From assembly GCA_018350325.1 (NCBI GenBank), contig JAEVLN010000004.1, positions 2,542,001 to 2,606,000 on the forward strand: a stretch of 64,000 nt of DNA. Direction: 5' to 3'. This document shows positions 33,820 through 44,635 of this stretch, piece after piece. The notes under the pieces are model-generated. The model was not told the origin of the DNA, ran no database searches, and worked only from the letters and a program-made list of their open reading frames with translations. Position 1 is the stretch's first letter; each line of letters begins with the position of its first letter. The stretch is from Globodera rostochiensis (taxonomy: Eukaryota > Nematoda > Chromadorea > Rhabditida > Heteroderidae). A program made the translations under genes and the position numbers.

Positions 33820-35307
33820 TCAAATTTTGAAGGAATTACGGGGTTGACCACCAGCAGTGTTCCTACCCGTCGCAACCATTTTCGTCATAGTGGCCGAGCT
33901 GTGTGCCAAAATGCGGTTGATCGCGGACTCAAAGTGTCGTTGACGTTCACGCTCCTGTCGCAAGCGAACCGGCGATTTGTCGTAGCAGCGCCGCGACGCG
34001 TAACGCTGTTCGCGCATGAACGCCGGTGGAAAGGCATGCACCGAACGTGACGAGTCGGTGTGCAGCAACACATTGATCGCTTCTGCGTCCAGCGCCCGTC
34101 GTCCTGCAAAAGTAAAAAAAGTCCCAAAATAAAATAGTTGAGGCGGGGCGCCATCGACAGCCTCAATGGCATCCAAAAAACGCTTGTGCAAAAACTACGA
34201 CCACCTGTCACCAGATCGGCCGCAACTGCACGTCGGCCTGCGACAATTTGGGCACGCGCGCGCGACGCCTCACGAATCGCGTCACAACGTTGTTCGCAGC
34301 GTGCGAACATACGTCCCACCGCTGCGTCATTTTCGCGGCTTTCGCCACGTCTCAGCGGCACAAAATACCTGCAAAGCATCAATCTAAAGTTGAACATGCT
34401 CCCATGCAAATAATGTAATTATTGGGATTTGTTTGGTGCCGTAACCAAAATACTAGAAAATAAAACATGCCAATTCGGACGTTCTGCAGTTTTCCCACTC
34501 AATATGTTGTCGTCATTGTTGTTCTTCAGTTTTGCTTCACTCGACGTGGATGAACGGCTCGCGGACGGAGGAACACCGACTGACTTAAGGGTTTTTTTGA
34601 ACAGCTTTTTTTTTTTAAGTTTTCCCCTTTCTAATGTACCTGCGACTCTCCCATTATTTTCTTCTTCTGTTGCTGCTGCTTCTGTCGGTGGTGAGTGCCC
34701 TTCGTGGGGCCGGATTCGCCCAAGTTCTCTTTGTCCCCCTCAATGCCATCGCGGCATTCGACATATGGTACAGCTCGAATTTCTTCACGTCTCTGTCTTC
34801 TGTCTTGCTTTTGAGGAGAATTTGCCGGCGTTGTCGACACTTTTGCATCCCTTCGACTGCCAGCCACCATCAACATCTATGAAATTACTCCATCGATTTT
34901 ATCAACAACAATACGACGGAAACTCTTGCCACCCACACCACCATATTTACCTCTTTATGTTTTTCAACCATCATCATTGAACGTCTTCCTCTAGATGTTG
35001 TAGGTGTTGATGATGACGACGCAATGCTGGAATCAGACAACGACGAAGGGCCTCCCACCATCACTGTCCTAAGGTCCACCAGCTGGTTGAACTGCTGCAG
35101 GAGTTGCTGATACGCGCTGGTCGCGAACATGCGCTTCTCACGTTCCTTGCGCAACGCACGCCGCAAAAGTTCGTTCTCGTGACGTACCAGTGCACAGCAA
35201 AGCGCCGGCTGTTCCGGTGGTGCCAAAAGAGCGTCTTGATGAGGCTGGGCGAGCTGGTGGCTATGTTTACGGCGGTGCGAATCGTCGGATAATGTCAATG
35301 GCATCAT
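33820..35307 (-). CDS. Unrecognised basic/coiled protein, multi-exon
   Basis: Starts MMPLTLSDDSHRRKHSHQLA at 35307. Exon 1 contains CALVRHENELLRRALRKERE, a short leucine-zipper-like helix, then a Ser/Thr-rich stretch, and ends at a GTAAAT donor after MVEKHKE. Exon 2 (about 34879-34639) is charged (QKQDRRQRREEIR, GDKENLGES) and Lys/Gln-rich. A later exon (about 34360-34205) encodes PLRRGESRENDAAVGRMFARC and REASRARAQIVAGRRAV. The last exon (about 34105-33820) encodes RRALDAEAINVLLHTDSS, YDKSPVRLRQERERQRHFES and AINRILAHSSATMTKM. The join between exons 3 and 4 is unresolved and would need a GC donor. I do not recognise a family. It is the third gene of a same-strand row after DERA and PSF1, 217 bp from PSF1. 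Confidence 0.6.
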
Positions 35308-35523
35308 TTGTTCTTCAAAAAGTGTCTGTTATTGGGTAAATAAAATTATTGAAGTAAATGTGCAGAGACTCCAAAGAGAAGTAAAAGCGTACAAAATAAT
35401 CAAAAACGTTAATAAACAACAAAAAATAAATTAATTATTGATCAAACGCGAAATATGAAAAATGAGAGTCAACTTCAAATACAATACGAGATCGCCGCAC
35501 ACATTGTCAATCGGTCGACACAT

Positions 35524-36923
35524 TCATCCGTCCGTCACATATTCAAGAATGCCTTTGCGCACCAAATTCTCGCAGTCCTGCCTCGGCAAAAAGTGCAGCG
35601 ACGACTTGCTCAGGTTCACTTTGATGCCTTCGCTGTAAATGAGTAACAAAATCCGAGTCCAATTTTGTGCCGCAACTTGCCTAGTCTCGAAGGTGCCAAA
35701 GTTGCGCAGTGCCCGGACCTGGACCTGCAAAATTTCGCATTTGTAAAATTTGGATAGCCTTTTTTTCCTTATCAAATTTTGAAGCAGCTCATGAAAATTA
35801 TAATTTAAAAAACGGGCTCGTACCGTACCATCAGCGTTTTAGGCGGTTCCACATGGTTCAGCAAATTGACTCCTGGGCAAAAAATAATGTTAAAGAAAAA
35901 ACAAATAATTATTAAGCAATTAGTAAGCGTGTGACAGTCAATCAGTCTGTCGGAGTGGCTACTACCCACCGTCCCCGGCGCCTCCAATGTCCTGCTGCTG
36001 CCCGTCCAGCTCCCCTTCATCATCGTCGTCCTGGCCAAACTTGGTCTGGAAGTCGAACAAGATCTGGTTGTAGGTGGTCAACCATTTGCGCTCCTCCGCG
36101 GACAGCGCCTCTTTGATCGCCTCGGGCACTTGCCCGCCGGACGTCCAACGAAGGTGCCGCAGGCGCTGCATGCGTTCCACAACGTACGTGCAGCCTGGGG
36201 GGGGGAATGCCGAAATTGGGTAACCTGGATTAAAATGCCCAACAAATTCATTTGTTACAATTTAAAAAAAAATGTTTTTAAACTTTTTATCCCAAGTGAT
36301 CCATTGGCTTACAACAGCGCTTTATCTGCTCGATGGCCGATTGGCGCATCCGAACCTGAATATCAGACAGCATAAATTTGACCCAAAATGTTTGGTCTTT
36401 TTCTATGCAATTTGTAAGAAATGTTCGGAAAAAGGACTAATCCTAACAAAAAGGCCCCACAATTTTGTTGGAAGGGAAGGATTATCCCTCCCCGGCAGCG
36501 CCTTAAATGATTAAAAAAAGTTAATCCGTTGCCCTCTTACCATTGTAATCGCTTGTTCCTCTTCGTGCAAAGTGCCGTCCTTCAGACTGAACAAAAAAAA
36601 AAATCGGTGAAAACAGTCGAAGAACCAAAGGAAATTTCAGACCCCATCAGTGTGTTCAAATTTTCGTTGAACAGTTCAGTGATCTGTTGGGCACATTTCC
36701 TCAGCAGCGCGCCGTTATATGGCGGGATGGTGTCCGGATTGTCGCGCAACTCCTGCAAATGGAATTTTAAACCCGTTAAATATAGCAATTAAAAAATGCT
36801 AATGCAATGCAATTAAACAATAATCAAACAAATCAAGAAAAGACCAACCCGCACAAGTTCCATTGCACTGCTTGTGATGATAGCTGAGGACGACGAAGTC
36901 GAAGAGGACGACGTTTGAGCCAT
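35524..36923 (-). CDS. psf-1: DNA replication GINS complex subunit PSF1
   Basis: Subunit of the four-protein GINS complex, part of the CMG replicative helicase. Starts at 36923 with MAQTSSSST and a Ser-rich leader, then [25 protein letters not shown] (the AMELIREL motif of PSF1). Next come the [17 protein letters not shown] segment, [20 protein letters not shown] with the family's RLxxLRW signature, and [22 protein letters not shown] species-specific acidic/Gln insert ([14 protein letters not shown]) precedes the C-terminal beta domain: [48 protein letters not shown]. It stops at 35524. The last intron, 35633-35680, has a GC donor in perfect consensus (AG|GCAAGT). DERA ends 261 bp upstream on the same strand. 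Confidence 0.92.
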
Positions 36924-37183
36924 TCCGAGAGATTGTCGTCAAAGAGGAGAAAAGCACATTCAAAGTCTTACTGCAATTCAAATGAAAAATCAGAAAAAAT
37001 GTGAAAATCCGCGATCGCACCAAGCAAAGGAATTGGTAAAAATTATCAAACTTCGAAATGTACAAAAGGATGAAAAATTGCGAATTGTTTATTCAATTAC
37101 TTAAAATGGACGTTGGAATGCTTAACGAATGGCACAATAAAAGTCATTTTTATGTTTTGGGTCTCTTTAAAACAAAATAACAA

Positions 37184-38751
37184 CTAATTAATTGATGATT
37201 GGAGTCGAGAGCATATGTCATCCAGCAACGGCACGCTGGCGCCGATGCGAAACAGTGCCGGCTCCGCCCAGCGTTCGCCGAGCACCGCGCGAGTCAACAG
37301 CGCGTAATGGGCGGCCTGTTCAGCACTTCGAACACCGCCCGCCGCTTTAAAGCCCACGCGTCTCGGCTGCACTTTGAGCTGGTCGAAACGACGGATGGCC
37401 GTGCACATGACGAAAGCGGCGTCCAGCGTGGCATTTACACTTTCCTTTCCGGTGCTCGTTTTGATGAAGTCAGCACCTTTAGAATCAGGGTTATTTTTAC
37501 AGAAAATGGACACAATAAATTTCCTCTTGCCCCAGCTTTTCTATTTTTAATTTCAAAAATAATGTTTTTTTATACTCTCAATCGGGCCAAATGCGGCTTG
37601 GTCCCTAAACAATAAGAGTCCCTACCCGCCATCATTGCCGCCATGCTGACCCCGTAGATGTTGCGCTCGTTGCGCAGCTCGCCCGTCGACAGAATGATTT
37701 TCAGTCGCGCATCGGCACCGCACGCTTCGCGCATGCGCGCGATTTCCGCATGCGTTTGTGCCCAATCGGCTCCCGTCTCGCGCAGTACAATTGAACGATC
37801 GATGACCGCGTCAATTTCGGTGGCGCCATGCGCAACCGCAAGACGAATCTCCGCTAGACGCGTCTCCAGCAAATATTGGCCAGAAGGAAAGCCGCCGGCA
37901 ACTGAAAAACAAAAAGTTGGAAAAGCCCAACAAAAATGTTGCCTTAAAATTATATTTTCAAATTCTAACAGTATAAAGTTGTTGATTAACCAAAAACTAA
38001 CCGCTGGCAACCGGCAAATCGGCGTTGAACTGCTTGACCCGTTGAACAGCGTCACAAACACGAGCCGGGTAAATGCAGACAGAGGCACAGCGGACCTTAC
38101 AAATTAATGCTAATTCATTATTTACATAATTAGACGCTTAGTAATAATGAAGGCCTCTGAATTTTTCATTCTCAACAATAAAATCTGAAAAATTTCCTAT
38201 TTTCCCACTCGAACAAACCGAAGATTCGTTGACGGGACACAGCGCTCGGTCGACCAGTCTTTCCACTCGCTCCGGCGTGTCATCGCCCGACAACGTGGTC
38301 AGGTCGATGAACGAGACCAGCTGTTCCAGGTTGGATTTCTAAAAATTTTTTTGTTGGATTTTCAAAAGTTTGATTCCTCCATGGACAGTAATTAAAAAAT
38401 TACGCCCAGAAAACCGGCTAAAATCGCCCTGAAAATGTTTAAATTTGTACACAAAATTCTTTTTTGACCCAAAAGTTAATGTCCAAAAAAAAAAAAATCT
38501 TTTAATGTAAACACTCGGCGGACCTCGCGAACAAAATTTTGTGCATCGACATAAATTTGGCTAAAGAGCTGCTGACGGCTGATTTTGCCCGGCACATCGG
38601 CGACAAATTCACTGAATTTGTCTATTTCGTCGAGAAGTCCGTCCATTCCCGGTCCAATTGACAGCGAATGTCGTCGCTAAAAGTGAGAATTTATGCAAAA
38701 GTTCGAATTTTTAAAAAGCAAAAACTGCAACACCTCCGTCTCAGAAGCCAT
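37184..38751 (-). CDS. dera: Deoxyribose-phosphate aldolase (DERA)
   Basis: Class I aldolase that cleaves 2-deoxyribose-5-phosphate to glyceraldehyde-3-phosphate and acetaldehyde. Clear exons: about 38343-38222 ([25 protein letters not shown]), 38105-38002 ([21 protein letters not shown]), 37902-37630 ([46 protein letters not shown]) and 37475-37184 ([39 protein letters not shown]). The Schiff-base Lys lies in IKTSTGK, and the second catalytic Lys in GFKAAGG. The 5' part is less certain. ATG at 38751 (MASETE), then [21 protein letters not shown] and NFVRE are in frame with each other, but I could not join them cleanly to the FIDLTT exon, so part of it may be a separate gene or a misread exon. 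Confidence 0.9.
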
Positions 38752-39309
38752 GTTGGCGAGCGAGTTGGCCGTTCAGCTTCAACAGTTCAGCCTTGCGTTC
38801 GGTAAATCATTTTAAGAAGAAATTATCAGTGATAGCAAATTCGAAAAACTCTCCAGTACCAGAATTCGAACAAAAAAAAACTATTTTTAAAATTTTTATG
38901 CAATACAATGGGCTGTTTTAATAGAAGATGCATACATATTTCAGCAAAGTTCAAGCGGTTTAATATTTGTCCAAAAAGATTAAATGGTACGAATAAATTT
39001 TTATTTTGTAAAAAAAACACAGCAAAATCAAAATTTGCAAAAATTTAATGCCAAACATTCAAAAAATTGAAAAATTTGAATTTTTGAACAGCGCTAATGC
39101 GCGGTCGAGGTCAGCAGTTCGGCGTCATAACTTTTTTTAGCTAATCAAATAGGCGTCGGGTGTTTGTAAATGTTATAACAAAAAATACGATTTAAACAAC
39201 AAAAATTATGACTCAGCGCGCAAAGATGGATGGCATCACAAGAAATAGTTTAATTGTTTTTTCAACGTTTAAAAGCTTTTTCCACCATCCCATCGCTCTT
39301 CAGCCTTTG
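38752..39309. other. Intergenic, AT-rich
   Basis: No gene supported. Long A and T runs only. Confidence 0.5.
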
Positions 39310-39755
39310 TCAGTTTGGTGCCAATTTCTGTTGGCATTCGATGTGCTCCTTGTGAGCCTGCTGAAAATAATAATACACTTTTTATTTAACGTTTTAAAGC
39401 CAATAGAATTTCTCAAACCCAAAAATAATTTCAATTTAAAATAAATAATTTTGAATTAAATAAACAAAATCGGTTTGCCTTCACTATGCCGTTCAGTTGT
39501 CTCAGCAATCGCACGTATTTGATGCCACACTGGTAGTTCCGTCGGGAAAGGTATTCGGTGAGCAGACTTCCCCTTCCCGGCGGAGCCGCGGCACGCACAA
39601 TTTCCTTTATTAACAAATTTAAATTTTTGTTTTAAAATATTTTTGAATAATTTAATAATTATTGGTACTTCAATAGCTCCGAGGGCATCGTTGGCCGAAA
39701 AAATTGCTACCAATTGAACAAGGACAAAGACGCAACAAAATGTTAGGGCAGCCAT
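39310..39755 (-). CDS. Small secreted protein, 87 aa, function unknown
   Basis: Three exons: 39755-39669, 39604-39479 and 39360-39310. The N-terminus MAALTFCCVFVLVQLVAIFS is a clear signal peptide, with likely cleavage near NDALG-AIE. The mature part is about 60 residues: EIVRAAAPPGRGSLLTEYLSR, YQCGIKYVRLLRQL, and QAHKEHIECQQKLAPN. It has two Cys and many basic residues. The second intron can use either a GC donor at 39478 (after GTGAAG) or a GT donor six bases earlier; both keep the frame and change only two residues. No family recognised. In a parasite such short secreted proteins are often effector or peptide-hormone candidates, but nothing in the sequence assigns a role. Confidence 0.6.
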
Positions 39756-40588
39756 GGCGTTTTGGGGATTGGAATTAAATCTTTTAAATAAAATAAATTT
39801 TAATAATTTGTTTAATGTATTAAAAACAAAAATAAATAATTTTCATATTGCTGCGGTCGTTGTTATTAATTTTAATTAATTTTCAAAATGCCGTTTTTTG
39901 CTGACACCTCAAATATTTTATATGGCAGAAAGTGGTGACATGTGCACAAGACATGAACGGGTTCAACTGCAATTGGTGCCCGGACTCCCCCAAAATGTTT
40001 GTTTTGTATCATTTTACGCCCAAAAACATTTTGATAATAATTAGGCTGGTATTTCCGTCACTTACGCATTCATTTTTGATTTGGTTGCTTACGTGGGGAA
40101 AGTGTGCACAAATAAAGGAATTAATTTATTTTAGGAAATTGAAATTAATTTATTTTTTAGCAAATTCGTATTCAACAAAATTCAAAAGATTTTTAAATTT
40201 TGAATTTTGCTAAAGCAATTGGTCACTTGCTCATCTCGGAATTTGAATCGCCTCTTTTCGGGACATTTAAATGCTATTTAATTTATTTTTAACCAAAATA
40301 CAAATAAAAAGAATCATTTTCCATTCCGACCAAACACTTTTTGAGCAGTTCAATTCACTTTTGGTACATCCAACAACAAATGGAGTCCCCACCCAATCCA
40401 TTCTTAAGCCCAAATATTTGCTTTCTTTCTTCAAAATGCGCTCCTCCGTTTCATTTCTTCGTCCAATTTCAATGTTGCAAAATGGTCCATCATTTGGTGG
40501 GGGCGGACATTTATATTTTGAATTTCTTCCAGAAGAATCTGTTGGGATGGAATGGAAATGTTCCCAAATTTCTGATCGATCGATCGTT
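39756..40588. other. Intergenic with one exon-like stretch
   Basis: AT-rich. Near 39929-39996 a good acceptor (ATATGGCAG) is followed by an open stretch reading KVVTCAQDMNGFNCNWCPDSP, with four Cys. It looks like a real exon of a secreted Cys-rich protein, but I found neither its start nor its continuation. It could be an outlying 5' exon of the ShKT-like gene or a relic. Confidence 0.35.
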
Positions 40589-40800
40589 CTGGGGCCTCAT
40601 GCTCGTCTCGTGGTTTAGTAAACCATGGTTAACGGCTTAACCATGGTTTAGTTAACCGTGGTTAACGGCCGACCTTAACCGCTATGCTAGTCATTAACCG
40701 TGGTTAAGCAAACCGTGGTTAACGTAACAGTGAAGTAAACCGTGGTTTATAAAATTATTAATAGCATAATTTTATTATTATAAAATAATAATTTAATCAA

Positions 40801-40965
40801 TTAAAAGTTTCGATTAATATAATCATTCCGAATAACTTCCGCACTTTGGGCAATATTTTCATTTGGATTTTCTTGCATGCCATCACCCTCCACATCCCCT
40901 GCTGCTACAAACGGTGGTAATGGCGCGTGACAATCAATAGCAATGTTGTGAAGCATGCTCTGCAT
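40801..40965 (-). pseudogene. C-terminal fragment of a HARBI1-like transposase
   Basis: After an acceptor (GGTATGCAG) it reads SMLHNIAIDCHAPLPPF and continues acidic to a stop at 40801. The LHNIAID motif near the C-terminus is characteristic of Harbinger transposases. The upstream DDE catalytic exons are absent from the element. Confidence 0.7.
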
Positions 40966-41010
40966 ACCGCAGCAATTTTAGTCAATTTGACTTAAATAGT
41001 TTATTTTCAG

Positions 41011-41298
41011 CCGCAGATTATAGATAAATACCGGGGCTTAGTCTGCATTTGTACATTAAGCACCTCCATCGGGACCCCGCATCTGCGTTTCAAAAAAACC
41101 GAACCCAAAAAGCGCAAAATTGACGACATTAATATCAAAAAGGAGGTTGGTGTTGGAGAGGCAAAGGAACTCCATCTCAAAGTGCTCGAAAAAGAAAGCG
41201 CGAAGTTGGATTTGGAAATGGAGAAGCTGAAACTTGAAAGCGAGGTGTTGAAGATGAAGAAGGACAAACACTTGGGCTATAGCATTGAGGATCTTTGA
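41011..41298 (+). pseudogene. C-terminal fragment of a Harbinger accessory (Myb/SANT-like) protein
   Basis: An open 288-nt stretch after TTATTTTCAG. It reads PQIIDKYRGLVCICTL, then a basic patch KKTEPKKRKIDD, then a heptad coiled coil (KVLEKESAKLDLEMEKLKLES) and a stop at 41298. Two-gene Harbinger elements encode such a second protein; here only the basic and coiled-coil end remains. The assignment is by position and composition. Confidence 0.5.
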
Positions 41299-41634
41299 TC
41301 ATCACATAATGAATAGCATATGTTAAATTAACATTAATTTAAATACTCCTATATTTTATAGTTTATGTTATAGACGAGCATAAGGAAGGATCAAACCGTG
41401 GTTAACGGAACCATGGTTAAGCCTTAACCACGGTTAACAATGAGATGATGAGCATAATGTTTTGAAATTATTAACCGTGGTTTACGTCGTTAACCACGGT
41501 TTAGCGCTTAACCACGAGACGAGCATGAGGCCCCTGATAATTTAAACTTTTGTTTTGAGATTTGATGCCATTTCCTGTTGAAGTTGCTGCTGTATAATTC
41601 CGATGCATTTCGCTTATACCCAAATCCAATTTCG

Positions 41635-44166
41635 ATGGCACGGCCTAATCACCTCAAAAGCTTTCTTCTCTGCGCAATCGTCCCGATCACTTTTATTCTG
41701 ATCAGTTCAAGTGCGGCTAAAACAATTTATAGTTCAACATTTGTAGTTTGAATAAATGAAATCACTTTCTTTAAATTAAAGGATATACGCTACAACAACG
41801 GAATGAGCTGACGATGGATTCACCTGAACTGCTCGAGAAGGATGATAACGGTGAGAATGGAATGGACGCGTTTGAGAGCATGGAACAGAGTTCCGCCGGT
41901 CCAATGGTTGGGGAGAAAGATGAGGCAAAAACTTTCATGGCATTTCAAATAAATCATTCAAAAAACAAAAAAATTCAGTTGTTGATCGAATGGCCGCAGG
42001 GCTGGCATCGATTGCTGCTGCGCAAGTTTGGCCGACGAGCATTGCCAATTGATGGCGTCAAGGCAAAAGCAATGCCCTGCTGTGCCGGTACATTTTTCTT
42101 TCACTTTTTGCTTCATTTTTCATGGCAATTTTAAGAATCGATTGGCCAACACGTCTGCAACGAGCTCAGAAATCGGAATCCGCTTCTGTTTCGAAAGCGT
42201 TGCAAGTGCGCACTTACTTTGTGTGATGTTAAATGGCGCAAGTTGCCACTGACATTTCCTGCAAAATATTAAAAAATAATAAAATGATTTTGAATTTAAT
42301 TTTAAAATTTAGAGCGGACGCGGACTTTGCCATTTTGCAGTGTTGCCACAGCTGTCGCACAAATGTGGCCGAGTTGGGGCGCGAGCTGTTCGCCGCGGGG
42401 CTTAAAAGTCGCCACTGTTTTGACCGTCACAATCGGCACTTTTGTGCCCATTTCGTCCATCAGGTGGCCAATTTATTATTAATTAGGTATAATTAAAAAA
42501 TTGCAAGTGCCTTTATCTTTTAATTGATTTAAACTTATTAACACAAATATTCCATTTAATAATCTTTAAAATTTCGAATTAAAATTAATGATTTTATTTA
42601 AAGAGCGGAATGTGGGCTGCCAATGTGGGCAAGTCAGTCAATTGCAACGGGGACGGTGCCGCATTGGTACTGAATTTTTTACGATTTTTAAAATATTTCT
42701 TAAAGGCTTTTCGCGTATGTCGCCGTTCTTGTGGTTTCTGCGATGTCAAGCTGTATCAGCAACAAAATCGAAATTGTATCTCGCGCTTGTGGAAAATCGC
42801 CACCACAAATGGCACAACTCCGACGACGGCGACCATTACATTGAATGGTCCGGAGAAAGAATTCCAATTTTATGTTTTAACTAGGAAATAATAATTTTAA
42901 ATTGCTTTTTTAATTTTATTAAATAATTTTTGTTATTTTTTTTTCAAATAGTTTAAATCATTTTTTACGCATTTGAATTGGTCCCAAAATGTAGGCGAAA
43001 GATGGAAGCCTAAAGTTATAATGACAACAACGCAACCACAGCCATTGAAGAGTTCAAGCAGTCCAAAGCCCACCACAACAGCCACAACTTCAAGCAGTAC
43101 AGCAACTCGAATTGCAAGCCGTAGTATGGCATTATTACGGGCTTTTAACTAAACTGGACCCTCACAGCGGCCTCATCTCCGCCAACGCTTCTGCCCACGC
43201 ATCTGACGCCGACCACGCCCCGTCTTCGTCCGTGCACGCTGCCGTCCCTGCCACCGTTGCCTTCGATTCCGTTGCCGTCGATGGTGCGTTCGTTGGTTGT
43301 GCCAAATTTGTTTCTGGCACCGCCCCTTTTACAAAATCGGCGCCTGATTTTCAAATGGGTTTTTTGTTTTTCATCAAAACAATTGTTTGGCACAGCCGTG
43401 GCTGCCGTCGCCGTGCCTTCCGCTCGAGCCGATAGCACCGCTAAAATGGCTGACGCCCGCCACCATCGCCACCAGCACACATTCGGCAACACGGCCACGA
43501 CCAACGGCCAAGTATGCACAGAATTTTGTCCATTTTAGTAAAACGTGCCAAAATTGGACTAAACTTTGAAATTTGAAACATTTTAAAAGCTTTAAATCAA
43601 ACCCAAATAGTAAAATTCGGGGATTCCGACAAAATTTAGCAATTTTGGACTTTAAAAGCTTGTCGTTTTAGTCCGTTGCCCCCACTGCCAGTGCCTCTCC
43701 CCCCAATTGTGCCAATCGGACGACCGCCGAAAGGCTCGTCGAGCCGTCGACGGTCGGGCACAACCATTACAATCGCGTGGAAGCCGTCGCCGTCGGCGGA
43801 GGTCCAACAAATCGATTGTTCCCTAATTCCGTCGCTTTTCAGCTGCCAATTCCGTTGCCCGACGAAATTATTGAGGCCATTTTGAACAAATTGTCGGGCA
43901 TCGACGTGGACAATTACGCCGTCGGCGAGTGCAGAGAGTGCGATGAAAAAAGTGCAGAGAGTGTGGAGGGGCCGGAGAGTGCAGAGAAGTCAGAGAGGGC
44001 AAAAAATTCCCATGAAAAAAGTGGAGAAGCTGGGCCTGCTGTTGCTGCAGCTGCAGCTGTACAGGCTGAAGAGGTCGCCCTGCTTTTGGATGTTCTACTG
44101 AAGGCGGCGGCGACGCATTTGATGGAAACGGAAGAAGAGACGGCGGCGGATGTTGCGGATGAATAG
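41635..44166 (+). CDS. Secreted Cys-rich protein with ShKT-like module and Thr/Ser/Glu-rich tail
   Basis: The start at 41635 gives a signal peptide (MARPNHLKSFLLCAIVPITF). An acidic linker (41786-41930) precedes a Cys-rich part spread over four exons: AMPCCA-ESIGQHVCNEL (about 42084/42135), LFRKRCK-ADADFAILQCCHSC, KSRHCFDRHNRHFCAHFVHQ (42313-42461), SGMWAANVGKSVNCNGDG (about 42604-42666) and AFRVCRRSCGFC (about 42706). The spacing CFDRHNRHFC...W...VNC...VCRRSCGFC is that of an ShKT toxin-fold module common in nematode secreted proteins; here it is an extracellular domain, not evidence of toxicity. Downstream exons are Thr/Ser/Pro-rich (near 43020-43270), His-rich (near 43395-43510) and finally acidic with SAES/SAEK repeats (43672-44166), ending TAADVADE. 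The linkage of the later exons to the ShKT part is plausible by phase but unproven. Confidence 0.55.
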
Positions 44167-44455
44167 AGCACACTCCGGCTTGGGCCATGAAACTTGACGA
44201 ATTCCCTCACGAGCCGGACGGACTTTATGTGTACATAATCAGTGAGTGAAGTGATCTGATCGAAAAATCTTTTAAAAACATTTGATCAAAACGTATCGAT
44301 TTGTCATTAATATTTTTTATAATCCATTAATTATTATTTATTTTTTATGCATTGCTTTTTAAACAAATAAAGCGCAAATGAAACAATGCAAATGAACAGC
44401 ACAAACAATGAATAAAAACGAATGAATAAATAAAAATGCATTTGGACGATAAATT
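44167..44455. other. Intergenic
   Basis: AT-rich spacer before the minisatellite; no gene seen. Confidence 0.5.
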
Positions 44456-44465
44456 TATTTACAAA

Positions 44466-44635
44466 CGTCCGTCGCTCATTTATCCAATTCCGTCGCTTAT
44501 TTATCCAATTCCGTCGCTCATTTATCCAATTCCGTCGCTTATTTATCCAATTCCGTCGCTCATTTATCCAATTCCGTCGCTTATTTATCCAATTCCGTCG
44601 CTCATTTATCCAATTCCGTCGCTCATTTATCCAAT
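44466..44635 (+). repeat. 21-bp minisatellite, 8 copies
   Basis: The unit is CCGTCGCTCATTTATCCAATT, where the C/T at one position alternates between copies (CTC, CTT). Because 21 is a multiple of three, it stays open and would read PSLIYPI eight times. An ATG precedes it at 44436, but no splice sites or relatives support a gene. AT-rich spacer surrounds it. Confidence 0.9.

Larger units (their letters stand above)
40592..41533. mobile_element. PIF/Harbinger-type DNA transposon, internally deleted
   Basis: 942 bp with matching ends: left GGGCCTCATGCTCGTCTCG, right its exact reverse complement, the match continuing to about 24 nt. Three bases, CTG, flank both sides (40589-40591 and 41534-41536) as a target-site duplication. 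Three-base duplications and GGGCC-type ends fit PIF/Harbinger, although TWA is the usual target. Both subterminal regions carry many copies of the palindrome TTAACC(A/G)TGGTTAA. Inside are the 3' ends of two convergent genes (listed separately). The catalytic part of the transposase is missing, so the element cannot move by itself. It sits 101 bp upstream of the ShKT-like gene's ATG. Confidence 0.85.

Noticed and set aside
43145..43519. Minus-strand open frame opposite the ShKT-like gene
   Set aside because: Shadow of a Thr/Pro/His-rich plus-strand region; no independent support.
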